A program made the position numbers and the translations under genes. Positions 1-8,381 of a stretch of 34,069 bases of DNA are shown here, piece by piece. Position 1 is the stretch's first letter. Every line of letters begins with the position of its first letter. Origin of the DNA: Bdellovibrio sp. (GTDB taxonomy: Bacteria > Bdellovibrionota > Bdellovibrionia > Bdellovibrionales > Bdellovibrionaceae); contig JACMQO010000187.1 in NCBI GenBank assembly GCA_014376935.1, positions 1 to 34,069 on the forward strand, written 5' to 3'. Under the pieces are notes generated by a model. The model saw nothing but the letters and a program-made list of their open reading frames with translations, was not told where the DNA came from and ran no database searches.

Positions 1-110
1 AGACAACCAGCCTGCAGGCAAAGAAAACCCAAGAGTGGCAGTTAAAGTTTTTCTTAGATGTTTCCAACACTAACAGCACAGAGTTAAAAAAGACTCTTCT
101 TTTTAAATAG
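1..110 (+). CDS. 3' end of an unidentified protein (partial)
   Basis: An open frame enters from the left edge (first full codon at 3) and ends at the TAG at 108-110. It encodes about 35 residues, ending in KKTLLFK, and no start codon is visible inside the window. The visible part mixes Lys/Thr/Ser with hydrophobic residues (WQLKFFLDV), which would fit a beta-rich secreted domain, but I recognise no family. The stop overlaps, in another frame, the beginning of the metallopeptidase-like remnant at 107-304. Confidence 0.3.
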   Translation, partial: TTSLQAKKTQEWQLKFFLDVSNTNSTELKKTLLFK

Positions 111-304
111 ATCTTATTACAACCGGTCCAATTTATTCGGCCTATGCCCGGACTGATCATAAAGAATACTTCGCCGAAATCAGCGAAGCGTATTTTGGAA
201 AAAATGATTACTATCCGTTTAATCGTGCCCAGTTAAAAACCTATGATCCTGAAGGTTACAAACTTGTGGAACGCTTTCTTGATGAAAAACCAGCAGCAAA
301 ATAG
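107..304 (+). pseudogene. C-terminal remnant of an anthrax-lethal-factor-like (M34/ATLF-type) zinc metallopeptidase
   Basis: The frame from 107 to the TAG at 302-304 encodes about 65 residues containing AYARTDHKEYFAEISEAYFG, followed by KNDYYPF and a DPEGYKLVE segment. This resembles the C-terminal part of ATLF-like zincins, where the E of YFAE is the third zinc ligand. The frame is closed upstream by TAA at 104-106. It has no ATG, GTG or TTG before the conserved block, and the HExxH helix that should lie upstream is absent in all frames of the visible sequence. I read it as a truncated or frameshifted remnant. A real gene interrupted just outside the window, or a sequencing error, cannot be excluded. 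Confidence 0.5.
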
Positions 305-928
305 TTATTGAGGGCACGGATCATAAAAATCAGGGCCGACTACACACCATAAATTTTTATGTAACGTTTTATTTTCTAAATTTTGAACGCTATTCTTCGG
401 CGTAATAATGTTTGTTTGATACGTGTACTTTAAATCACTGACTTCGAAAAAAGTTTGCGCGCCTTCAGATGGAAGCTGTCGAACCAGATTCATTTTCGTC
501 ACCGCTATCACGATCGATTCAAATCCGGGAATGATTTTTCCGCCCTGCTCAAAACTGCCTTCATGAATAGAACCTTCGATATGGGTTATTTTACCCGCCA
601 TGAAATCGTCTAAAGAAAAATTAGCGCTGGGCTCGAAAGTAAACCCTTGGTTAGAAAAATCGGGAGTAAGTAATTTTCCAGTTTTATCCAAAATTTCAAC
701 ACTGGCCACGATTTGAAAGTCGTGCGGCGCGTGAAGCATTGGAATGTGCTCTATAAAGTATGGTCCGCTGCCGAAAATAACCATTCCATGAACGCTGACA
801 CGGCCGCCTTCAGACGGCAAACTCAGCACAGCCTGTTCGTGATTGCCGGCGACGTGCCTAGTTGCGGTCGTGCAAGCGCTGGCATTTATTGCAGCTAATA
901 AAATTGTAATGGCTAGTTTTAATTTCAT
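305..928 (-). CDS. Secreted or lipoprotein-like hypothetical protein
   Basis: This encodes 207 residues. The N-terminus MKLKLAITILLAAINASAC is a signal peptide. The A-S-A-C junction would suit either signal peptidase I (after ASA) or a loose lipobox with Cys19, so periplasmic or membrane-anchored placement is likely. The mature part is rich in beta-prone segments, with a short Cys-containing tail (WCVVGPDFYDPCPQ) whose two cysteines could form a disulfide. I recognise no family. The start is supported by a ribosome site (AAGGAAATTTTATG). The gene is divergent from the LysR-type regulator at 1046, and the 117-base gap holds an LTTR-like inverted repeat, so it is a plausible target of that regulator (inference). 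Its stop directly abuts the metallopeptidase remnant on the other strand. Confidence 0.7.
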   Translation of the reverse strand: MKLKLAITILLAAINASACTTATRHVAGNHEQAVLSLPSEGGRVSVHGMVIFGSGPYFIEHIPMLHAPHDFQIVASVEILDKTGKLLTPDFSNQGFTFEPSANFSLDDFMAGKITHIEGSIHEGSFEQGGKIIPGFESIVIAVTKMNLVRQLPSEGAQTFFEVSDLKYTYQTNIITPKNSVQNLENKTLHKNLWCVVGPDFYDPCPQ

Positions 929-1009
929 AAAATTTCCTTCAGACCAATTGGCCTATCGATTGCGACCTTAAGCAGAAAAATACTACCTAGACCAATGTTA
1001 GTAAAATTA

Positions 1010-1028
1010 ATTGATCTAATGTATCAAT
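1010..1028. promoter_or_regulatory. Candidate LysR-type operator (ATTGAT-N7-ATCAAT)
   Basis: A perfect 6-bp inverted repeat with a 7-base spacer sits 17 bases upstream of the LysR-type gene, between it and the divergent secreted-protein gene. It contains the T-N11-A arrangement typical of LTTR boxes. The placement suits autoregulation and control of the divergent gene. Functional assignment is inference. Confidence 0.4.
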
Positions 1029-1045
1029 CGAAATAACTTATACAA

Positions 1046-1900
1046 ATGACAATGACCTCCTCCCACTTAGAAGCCTTCTTTGCCGTCACCCAAACTTTGA
1101 ACTTTACAAAGGCGGCAGAGAAGCTTCACATCACCCAGTCCGCCCTTTCGCAACGTATTTTGAATTTAGAAAAAGATTTAGAACTAACGTTATTCATCCG
1201 TGACCGCGCAGGCCTTCGCCTGACCGATGCCGGCACAACGCTTGTTCGTTATTGCCAATTAAAAAACAATTTAGAACTTGAAGTGATGACGTCGCTAAAA
1301 CCCAATGACCCTAAGGGCGTCAGTGGCTATATCCGTATTGGTGGCTTTTCATCGGTGATGCCTTCGATCGTAGTCCCTGCTTTAGCGCAACTAGCTTCGA
1401 CCAACAAAAACGTAAATATTCAAACAACCACAAAAGAGATGTCTGAACTATTAGAACTTTTAAAACGCGCAGAAATTGATTTTGTCATTTTAGATGACCG
1501 CCTTGAAAGAGATGAGTTAGAGCGGGTTCTATTAGGAAAAGAAAAGAACGTTTTAGTGCAGCACAAAAAATATAATGGCGCAGACGTTTACTTAGATCAT
1601 GATGCCAATGACGATGTGACACTTAAGTATTTAAAACAGGCAAAGGCAAAAACCAAAGATATTAAAAGGCAATACTTGGATGATATTCACGGATTAATAC
1701 AAGGTGTTGATCACCGCTTAGGAAAAGCCGTACTACCTATGCACTTAATAAAAGACCGTTCTAATTTTGAAATCATCGACAAGAACCAGATCTTAGAAAT
1801 TCCGGTTTATTTGTATTACTACCGTCAGCCCTACTATTCAAAACTGCATCAGCAAGTGCTAAACACGCTAAAAACAACTTTTGAAAAGTACTTAGCCTAA
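1046..1900 (+). CDS. LysR-family transcriptional regulator
   Basis: This is a full-length LTTR of 284 residues. The N-terminal winged helix-turn-helix (about residues 5-65) has the signature pattern F-T-K-A-A-E-K-L-H-I-T-Q-S-A-L-S-Q-R-I, followed by a linker helix. The rest (about 90-280) is a periplasmic-binding-protein-like co-inducer domain containing GYIRIGGFSSVMPSIVVPAL. The effector is not predictable. Two in-frame ATGs (1046 and 1052) are possible and neither has a clear Shine-Dalgarno sequence. The gene diverges from the secreted protein at 305-928. It converges on fliA, with a shared hairpin terminator between them. Confidence 0.9.
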   Translation: MTMTSSHLEAFFAVTQTLNFTKAAEKLHITQSALSQRILNLEKDLELTLFIRDRAGLRLTDAGTTLVRYCQLKNNLELEVMTSLKPNDPKGVSGYIRIGGFSSVMPSIVVPALAQLASTNKNVNIQTTTKEMSELLELLKRAEIDFVILDDRLERDELERVLLGKEKNVLVQHKKYNGADVYLDHDANDDVTLKYLKQAKAKTKDIKRQYLDDIHGLIQGVDHRLGKAVLPMHLIKDRSNFEIIDKNQILEIPVYLYYYRQPYYSKLHQQVLNTLKTTFEKYLA

Positions 1901-1902
1901 AA

Positions 1903-1930
1903 ATAAAAAAACGAGCTTTACGCTCGTTTT
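1903..1930. terminator. Bidirectional intrinsic terminator between lysR-type gene and fliA
   Basis: The stem ACGAGC (1911-1916) pairs with GCTCGT (1922-1927) around a 5-base loop, extended by A/T pairs. On the minus strand the stem is followed by a long T run (complement of the A run at 1903-1910), making it a good terminator for the flagellar operon. On the plus strand a four-T tract follows, so it can also serve the regulator gene. Confidence 0.75.
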
Positions 1931-1994
1931 ACTAAAGTATCTCTTAAATCTACCGCAATGACGCAAAGCCATGCCAAAAGTGAACAGGTACCTT

Positions 1995-2780
1995 TTAGAT
2001 CGCTTCTAATTCGCCGGCCGCGATTGTGATTGCAAGCTTAGCTCTTAAACGTGTTACCGCTTGTGCATGTAACTGCGATACGCGGGATTCAGTCACGCGT
2101 AACACTTGGCCGATCTCTTTTAAGTTTAGATCTTCGAAATAATATAATGATAAAACTAATCTTTGGCGTTCTGGTAATTCTTCGATGGCTTTTGCTACCA
2201 CATCTTTGATTACTTTTACGTTGAGCTGATTAAATGGATTTCCGGATTTAGATCCTTCTAATAAATTTGAAATTGATTTTTTATCAGAATCACTAAACGT
2301 TGGCTGATCATCGATTGATAATAACGAAACCGGACGAACTTGGTTCACAAGATCGTGGAATTCATCCATCGACATACTTAATTTCGAAGAAATTTCTTCG
2401 TCTGTAGGATTTCTTCCTAAGTCGATTTCTAATTGCGCAACCGTTCTATCCAAAGCTTTTGATTTATCACGAACTGAGCGTGGAACCCAGTCTTGCGCGC
2501 GCAATTCATCTAAGATCGAACCGCGAATACGGAACTCAGCATATGTTTTAAATTTATTATCGCGTGATGGATCCCATTTGTCGATCGCATCCATTAGACC
2601 AATAGATCCCGCCGAAATAAGGTCATCTAATTCAATATTTGGTGGCAGACGTACCGCAATTTTTTGCGCGACGAATTTAATAAGAGGAGCATACTCTTTA
2701 ATTAATTCTTCTTTTTGATCCCGTTTAATATTTTTTTTGGGCTCATTACTATACTTCTTAAGAAGACTAGCTTTCTTCAT
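1995..2780 (-). CDS. fliA: Flagellar RNA polymerase sigma factor FliA (sigma-28)
   Basis: This encodes 261 residues, normal for the family. Region 2 is clear (LIKEYAPLIKFVAQKIA, then LDDLISAGSIGLMDAIDKWD and FKTYAEFRIRGSILDELR, followed by DWVPRSVR). Region 3 spans about residues 105-150. Region 4 has ELPERQRLVLSLYY and the helix-turn-helix LNLKEIGQVLRVTESRVSQ. FliA directs RNA polymerase to late flagellar and chemotaxis promoters. It is the last gene of the flagellar operon, 65 bases after flhG, with a ribosome site (GAGGGGTAACACGGAATG). I found no convincing separate promoter in that gap. No flgM anti-sigma gene lies nearby. Confidence 0.95.
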   Translation of the reverse strand: MKKASLLKKYSNEPKKNIKRDQKEELIKEYAPLIKFVAQKIAVRLPPNIELDDLISAGSIGLMDAIDKWDPSRDNKFKTYAEFRIRGSILDELRAQDWVPRSVRDKSKALDRTVAQLEIDLGRNPTDEEISSKLSMSMDEFHDLVNQVRPVSLLSIDDQPTFSDSDKKSISNLLEGSKSGNPFNQLNVKVIKDVVAKAIEELPERQRLVLSLYYFEDLNLKEIGQVLRVTESRVSQLHAQAVTRLRAKLAITIAAGELEAI

Positions 2781-2845
2781 TCCGTGTTACCCCTCAGCAT
2801 TTAAATTCTAACCGATACCGTGTGAAAACTCATAATCATAATTTA

Positions 2846-3652
2846 CTAAGCATGACCAGAGACTGGTCTAAATAACATGTCTAGACCTTTGACGTTGGCT
2901 TGTCCCGCACCTGTAGTTTTGTTTTGAGACTCGATTTCAGCACAAATCACCTTAATCGCCGACGTCGAAATTGATTTCGGGTCTTGCCTTAAAATGAGAC
3001 GCTGATGTTGGTTCGAAATCTTTAAATTAACATCGTAAGGAATGCTTCCCTTATATCGAATACGTACTGACAAGAACTGCTGAACAACGTCAGCAAAGCG
3101 TAAGAACAAACTTGCACCCTGCTGTTCGTCTTTAACTTGATTGCAAATGATCGAAAATTTTTGTGTTTTATATTTCTGCTGAAGAACCTTAATTAAGGCA
3201 TACGAGTCTGCAAAGCTGGATGGATCGGGCGTTAAGATAATATGACAGTCATCGGCAACCGCGTTTAAGTGAAGTACGTGATCATGTAACCCCGGCGCCG
3301 TATCGATAATCAAATAGTCGTACTGGTAATTGACTGACTCTAATCTAGAAATCACTTCGCGTCGTTGAAACGCATTCATATGGCTTAGTTCATAAACGCC
3401 ATTACCCCCCGCTAATAAATCAATATTTTGCGCCACCGAAGTTAGGCACTCATGAAGAGGAGTTCCTAGTAACAAATCATTGATATTTTTCTTCGGATGC
3501 ACGCCAAAAAAAATATCGACATTCGCCATACCCAAGTCGCCATCTAAAATCAGAACTTTTTTTCCAAGTTGCGCTAAACCCAAGGCTACGTTGCTGGTGA
3601 TTGAGGTCTTACCGACGCCGCCCTTACCTGATGAGAAACTGATAATCTTCAT
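2846..3652 (-). CDS. flhG: MinD/ParA-type ATPase FlhG (FleN/YlxH), flagellar number regulator
   Basis: This encodes 268 residues. The deviant Walker A motif GKGGVGKTS lies at about residues 9-17, followed by the switch I region LDGDLGMANVDI and the Walker B-like YLIIDTAPG. It belongs to the FlhG/FleN branch, which limits flagellar number by acting on FlhF. The protein starts almost directly at the Walker A strand. The short N-terminal extension with the DQAxxLR motif, through which other FlhGs stimulate the FlhF GTPase, is absent. The ATG has an upstream AGGA and lies 13 bases after flhF, so the two are co-translated neighbours. The C-terminal helix expected to bind membranes is not obvious. 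Confidence 0.92.
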   Translation of the reverse strand: MKIISFSSGKGGVGKTSITSNVALGLAQLGKKVLILDGDLGMANVDIFFGVHPKKNINDLLLGTPLHECLTSVAQNIDLLAGGNGVYELSHMNAFQRREVISRLESVNYQYDYLIIDTAPGLHDHVLHLNAVADDCHIILTPDPSSFADSYALIKVLQQKYKTQKFSIICNQVKDEQQGASLFLRFADVVQQFLSVRIRYKGSIPYDVNLKISNQHQRLILRQDPKSISTSAIKVICAEIESQNKTTGAGQANVKGLDMLFRPVSGHA

Positions 3653-3665
3653 TTTTAAGTCCTAA

Positions 3666-5126
3666 CTAGTAAGAAAAGTTGCTGTTGTTTGAATCGTGAT
3701 TTTGGTTTTTAGAGATTTCTAAAATTAAATCCACGACCCGTTCTGGTGTTGCACGTTCAAAGTCTTCGGGTACCTGCTGCCCAATACCGAAAGCAAATAA
3801 TTTTGTTTTATGTGTGTGCACGAAATTATAGATATTTCCGTGCGTATTCGCTTTATCTAGATCTGTAAAGATCGCATCATCAAAGCCAAACTGCCCAAAG
3901 CGCGTCGCGATGTCGGTTAAGTCTTGGTCTTTAACTAACGTTGAAACAACTAAATGCGTGCGCATCGAATGAAACACAGGCGGCGACATTCTTTTTAAAT
4001 AATTTAATTCTTCTGTTGTGCGCATGTTCACACCCGCAAAATCCACTAATATATGATCAATTTGATCTAAGTGCGGAATGATATGAGCCCAATCTTGTTG
4101 CGAGCGTAAAAGTAAAAATGGCACATTTAAAATTTGGCAAAATATTTTCATTTGCTCGGCCGCGCCAACTTTAAAAGTATCGGCCGAAATAATAGCGACC
4201 CGCTTACGTTTATTAATAATTAAATCACTGGCTAATTTAATTAACGAACTGGTTTTACCCGAACCCGATGGGCCGACGAACAGATGAAACTGCTCGTTCG
4301 CTTCTTTTACCACCGGAACAGTGTCTAAGATATATTTACCAATCCAATTTTCAATTAAGTTCTTATTCTGAACGTGTTTACGTTCAATTTGCTTTTGTGC
4401 ATGAACGATGATTTCAGCGGCGACATCCGGCAACAGTCCACGCGTTAATAATTTTTTATAATACGATGAGTATTCATAGTGAACTCCCATTTCAGCACCT
4501 GGATGACCGTGCACAAAGTTTTGCGGCACGGGCTTAAACTGCGTCATCATACTTTTTAAACTTTCAATTTCACTTTTCAGCGAATTGACTTCCATATCGT
4601 TCCACGTTTTTTGTGCTGCTTGCGTGACCGGTACGTTTGTTTTTGCACGCGGAGCTACCGTTACGTTTTCACGATCGATATCGACGTAATTTGTAGCCGT
4701 TGCCGCATTATCATTATCGATATCAATGTATCTTCGTTCTGTGCGTCTATAATCTGCATTCATGTTGACGTTACCGGCCGCACGAGCTTCGGTCGCGGCC
4801 GTCTTTTTCATGATAGTTGTCGCTTGCTGATTCATGCGTGAAACTTGATTTTCGATCATCTTTTGCATGACATCTTTTTGGTTCTTGGCGCTGATCTTTT
4901 GAAATTTATCGCGATCTGCATCCATCATTTTAGATTCAGCAAATTTCTTTTTTTGAATGCCACCTTCCGTGTAGGCCGCCGTGATTTCAATGCTTTTTTC
5001 TCCGCCAAGTCCGAAACCTTTGGTGATTTCTTTTGCGGATAAAATAATCGCGTCAGGGCCCAGCTGGGTTTTCACCATCTCGAGCGCTTCTTTCATAGTT
5101 CTGGCTTCAAACTTTTTCATCAACAT
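3666..5126 (-). CDS. flhF: Flagellar biosynthesis GTPase FlhF (SRP family) with altered G motifs
   Basis: This encodes 486 residues. The N-terminal domain has the typical start (KKFEARTMKEALEMVKTQLG, then PDAIILS), followed by a long low-complexity linker (about 60-200). The SRP-type NG domain follows. G1 is GPSGSGKT (285-292) and G2 is SADTFKVGAAEQ (314-325). The usual DTAGR is DFAGV (362-366), and the nucleotide-specificity motif TKLD is TDLD (421-424). FlhF marks the cell pole for flagellum assembly. Its location between flhA and flhG is the conserved arrangement. The domain assignment is solid. Whether it still hydrolyses GTP is uncertain because of the two altered motifs. Confidence 0.93.
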   Translation of the reverse strand: MLMKKFEARTMKEALEMVKTQLGPDAIILSAKEITKGFGLGGEKSIEITAAYTEGGIQKKKFAESKMMDADRDKFQKISAKNQKDVMQKMIENQVSRMNQQATTIMKKTAATEARAAGNVNMNADYRRTERRYIDIDNDNAATATNYVDIDRENVTVAPRAKTNVPVTQAAQKTWNDMEVNSLKSEIESLKSMMTQFKPVPQNFVHGHPGAEMGVHYEYSSYYKKLLTRGLLPDVAAEIIVHAQKQIERKHVQNKNLIENWIGKYILDTVPVVKEANEQFHLFVGPSGSGKTSSLIKLASDLIINKRKRVAIISADTFKVGAAEQMKIFCQILNVPFLLLRSQQDWAHIIPHLDQIDHILVDFAGVNMRTTEELNYLKRMSPPVFHSMRTHLVVSTLVKDQDLTDIATRFGQFGFDDAIFTDLDKANTHGNIYNFVHTHKTKLFAFGIGQQVPEDFERATPERVVDLILEISKNQNHDSNNSNFSY

Positions 5127-5142
5127 CTTTTATTCCTATCCC

Positions 5143-7230
5143 TTAAGCCATTCCAACGGTCGCCACGGATTGAACCCGCGCATCGGCCGTAATTTCATTG
5201 TGCGATAAAACGATTAGTTGTGGAATAAACCGCGAAACTAATTTAAAAATATGACGACGAATTGTCGGACTTGTTAACAAAATAGGTTGCCCGGCAATTT
5301 CTGGATGATTTTCAATTTTTTGCGCAATGCTAGAAATCATTTTTGAAGCTGACTGCGGATCCATCACTAACTGCACGCCTTGCTCTGTCTGTAATAACGA
5401 ATTTGAAACTAGTTCTTCTAATCGTCCATCAAAGGTCATGACGTTAACCGCGCCGTCACCATCGACGTACTTAGCGGTAATTGATCGTGATAACTGTTTT
5501 CGTACGGCCTCGGTCAATAGATCTAAATCTTTTGTGCGAACGGCCTCATCCGCTAAAGTTTCAAAGATAGTTAAAAGATCGCGCACTGAAATCGATTCTT
5601 TTAACAAATTTTGCATCACGCGTACGACGCCACCTAAAGTTAAAGCATCTGGAATCAAATCTTCGACAACTTTTGGATGCGTTTTCTTTAAATTATCAAT
5701 TAACTGCGAAACCTCTTGGCGACCTAACAACTCGTGCGCATGAGTACGAACCATCTCGGTGATGTGAGTCGCCATAACTGTCGGAAGATCAACGACCGTG
5801 TAACCGGCCATTTCAGCTTCTTCGCGTCGGGCTGGCGTAATCCAAACAGCATCTAAACCAAATGCCGGTTCTTTCGTCGCGACTCCTGGAATTTTATGCG
5901 TAACTTCTCCGGGGTCCATCGCCAGTAAGCTGTCGGGTTTTAAAGTTCCGCCACCTATTTTTGAGCCCTTCATCATGAAACGATATTCACCTGCAGCTAA
6001 TTGCAAATTATCGCGAATATGCACACTGGGAACAACGATCCCTAAATCTAAAGCGAACTGTTTTCGAATCGATGCGATACGCTCTAATAGATCACCTGAT
6101 TTCGATGAATCGACAACGCTGATCAGCCCGTAACCGACTTCAAGTTCAACCATATCTAACGGAAGCATACTTTCGACGTTCTCTTTTTTCGGAGCCGCTA
6201 ATTCAATATCTTCTTTACGTTTAAGTTCAACTGCCGCTTCAGCTCGGTATTGATTGATCGTCCACGCTACGGCTCCCATTAAAATGGCCATGACCATAAA
6301 TGGAATTCCAGGCAAACCCGGGATAATTGCAAGAATCGCCAACACGGCTCCGCAAATATAAATGGCTTTCGGGTTCATCATTAACTGACCCGAAACCTCG
6401 TCGCCCATGCTTTCGCCCGAGCCACTTCGAGTCACGATCATACCGGCCGCGGTTGAAATAATTAACGCGGGAATTTGGGCTAATAGACCATCACCGATCG
6501 TTAACATCGTGTAGTATTTAGCGGCTGTTGATACATCTAGATTTTTTTGCATCACGCCGATCAAAAGACCACCGACAATATTCACAACCGTAATGATGAT
6601 ACCGGCAATGGCGTCACCGCGAACAAACTTACTGGCACCGTCCATCGCTCCGTAAAAATCCGCTTCTAATTCAATTTCTTTACGACGTTTTTTAGCTTCG
6701 CCTTCATTGATGATTCCGGCATTCAGCTCGGCATCGATCGACATTTGCTTACCCGGCATCGCATCTAAAGTGAACCGCGCTGCGACCTCGGCCACGCGCC
6801 CAGAACCCTTCGTGATGACCACGAAATTGATGATGACTAGAATGATAAACACGATCATACCGATCACGTAGTTACCACCGACAACGAAATTACCAAACGC
6901 TTCGATCACGTGACCCGCCGCTGAAGGACCTTCGTGTCCGTGAGTTAAAATCAAACGCGTTGTCGCCACGTTCATTGCTAAACGAAACAGAGTCGTCATT
7001 AAAAGTAATGACGGAAATGATGTGAAATCTAAAGTACGGCGAACGTAAATAGCTGTTAATAAAATCAATAAACTTAAAGATAAAGAAAATGTTAAAGCGA
7101 TATCTAGCATGACCGGAGGAAGCGGGATGATCATCACTCCGACGATCGCCAATAAACCAAACGCGATAAATAAATCGGTATTTTTAGTGTATTTTTCAAA
7201 GCGTTTAATAAACTGAAAAATTTGCGGCAT
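5143..7230 (-). CDS. flhA: Flagellar type III export apparatus protein FlhA
   Basis: This encodes 695 residues, standard for the family. About eight membrane helices occupy residues 20-330, interrupted by the cytoplasmic loop carrying the FHIPEP-family signature (RFTLDAMPGKQMSIDAELNAG region, about 150-170). The C-terminal half is the soluble chaperone-substrate docking domain with EVGYGLISVVD and the MATHITEMVRTHAHELL helix. FlhA forms the nonameric ring of the export gate and couples proton flow to export. Its ATG overlaps the flhB stop as TAATG (7228-7232), indicating translational coupling. It is followed by flhF after 16 bases. Confidence 0.97.
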   Translation of the reverse strand: MPQIFQFIKRFEKYTKNTDLFIAFGLLAIVGVMIIPLPPVMLDIALTFSLSLSLLILLTAIYVRRTLDFTSFPSLLLMTTLFRLAMNVATTRLILTHGHEGPSAAGHVIEAFGNFVVGGNYVIGMIVFIILVIINFVVITKGSGRVAEVAARFTLDAMPGKQMSIDAELNAGIINEGEAKKRRKEIELEADFYGAMDGASKFVRGDAIAGIIITVVNIVGGLLIGVMQKNLDVSTAAKYYTMLTIGDGLLAQIPALIISTAAGMIVTRSGSGESMGDEVSGQLMMNPKAIYICGAVLAILAIIPGLPGIPFMVMAILMGAVAWTINQYRAEAAVELKRKEDIELAAPKKENVESMLPLDMVELEVGYGLISVVDSSKSGDLLERIASIRKQFALDLGIVVPSVHIRDNLQLAAGEYRFMMKGSKIGGGTLKPDSLLAMDPGEVTHKIPGVATKEPAFGLDAVWITPARREEAEMAGYTVVDLPTVMATHITEMVRTHAHELLGRQEVSQLIDNLKKTHPKVVEDLIPDALTLGGVVRVMQNLLKESISVRDLLTIFETLADEAVRTKDLDLLTEAVRKQLSRSITAKYVDGDGAVNVMTFDGRLEELVSNSLLQTEQGVQLVMDPQSASKMISSIAQKIENHPEIAGQPILLTSPTIRRHIFKLVSRFIPQLIVLSHNEITADARVQSVATVGMA

Positions 7231-8330
7231 TATAATCCTCGCTCAGGTTGTTTAGGCGCTTGCTGCGGTCTACGTTTTTTACGACGTAAACGGAATACGT
7301 AAGAAAGAACTTCGGCTACCGCCACGAACAGATCACGTGGAATCACTTGTCCGGTCTTCATTGTTTTAAAAATCGTGCGTGCTAAAGGTTTATTTTCAAT
7401 GATCGGAATATTATGCTGACGAGCGACTTCTTTAATTCGTTCAGCCATAAAATCCGCGCCCTTAGCAATTAACTGCGGAGCCGGTAATTTATCCGAGTAT
7501 TTTAAAACCACGGCGATATGGGTTGGGTTCGTGATCACCACATCACCTTTAGGAACTTCGCTGATCATTTTACGAGTGGCCATTTCGCGCTGCGTACGAC
7601 GCATACGGGCCTTGATCATCGGGTCACCATCTCTAGATTTATGCTCTTCTTTAACTTCTTGTTTGGTCATCATCATTTCTTTTTCAAGCTGCCAACGTTG
7701 AAAGAAATAATCAGCTAAGGCTAAAACCAGCATGAACATTCCAGTCCCCGTTAAAAGCTTAAAAAGAACCGTGCCTAAGTAAGTTAGTAGTTGCGCGATT
7801 GAATAACCAGCTAAGTAAGGAATCTGCGTGATCTGACTGCGTAACAAAACGTACATGACGTAACCAATCACGCCCATCTTCAATACAGATTTGAAAAGTT
7901 CGGCCACGCCCTTCATTGAAAAAATACGGCCGATACTATTTAAGGGATTTAATTTATTAAGATCGGGAGTCAAAGCGTCTTCAATTTGAAGTAAACCCGT
8001 TTGAATAATTTGTGATCCGATACCAATCACAACGGCCACCGCAAATACAGGTCCGGTTAACATGATAAGTTTAAGACCCACGAACATAAATACATCGTTT
8101 AAGCGCCCTTCGCGAAAACTTAATACAAATTCGCCACCAAGGGTGCGATTAAAAATATCAAAAATGTTTGTAAGAAAAAACCGACCCGATACGTACATTA
8201 GACCTGCAGCAACTAAAAAGAAGACCGCCGAGCCTAATTCTCGAGTCATAGGCACTTGACCACGCTTGCGATACTCTTCGCGTCGGGAGTCTGTTGCTTC
8301 TTCGGTTTTTTCGCCCTGGTCTTCTGCCAC
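7230..8330 (-). CDS. flhB: Flagellar export switch protein FlhB
   Basis: This encodes 366 residues. The N-terminus has the typical GEKTEEATDSRREEYRKRGQ region, followed by four membrane helices (about 30-210). The cytoplasmic domain carries the autocleavage motif NPTH at 268-271, within DVVITNPTHIAVVLKY. Cleavage between N and P switches export specificity from rod/hook to filament substrates. The basic, Pro-rich tail (RRKKRRPQQAPKQ) lies beyond the conserved domain, as in many homologues. It follows fliR after about 50 A/T-rich bases and overlaps flhA by one base. Confidence 0.97.
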   Translation of the reverse strand: MAEDQGEKTEEATDSRREEYRKRGQVPMTRELGSAVFFLVAAGLMYVSGRFFLTNIFDIFNRTLGGEFVLSFREGRLNDVFMFVGLKLIMLTGPVFAVAVVIGIGSQIIQTGLLQIEDALTPDLNKLNPLNSIGRIFSMKGVAELFKSVLKMGVIGYVMYVLLRSQITQIPYLAGYSIAQLLTYLGTVLFKLLTGTGMFMLVLALADYFFQRWQLEKEMMMTKQEVKEEHKSRDGDPMIKARMRRTQREMATRKMISEVPKGDVVITNPTHIAVVLKYSDKLPAPQLIAKGADFMAERIKEVARQHNIPIIENKPLARTIFKTMKTGQVIPRDLFVAVAEVLSYVFRLRRKKRRPQQAPKQPERGL

Positions 8331-8381
8331 TTAGTTCCTTCCTAGAACAAATTGGTTTCTTATTTTATAAAAAATCTTTTT

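Noticed and set aside
2781-2845. Possible separate promoter for fliA in the flhG-fliA gap
   Set aside because: Only a TAGAAT with badly spaced upstream elements is visible and no sigma-28 (GCCGATAA) box is present.
2851-2864. GACCAG-N3-CTGGTC-like inverted repeat near the flhG stop
   Set aside because: It lies within the flhG C-terminal codons, has no T run, and is short enough to be coincidental.
5327-5743. 138-residue plus-strand frame opposite flhA
   Set aside because: It is antisense to the conserved FlhA C-terminal domain, is Cys/Ser-rich without motifs, and is a frame shadow.
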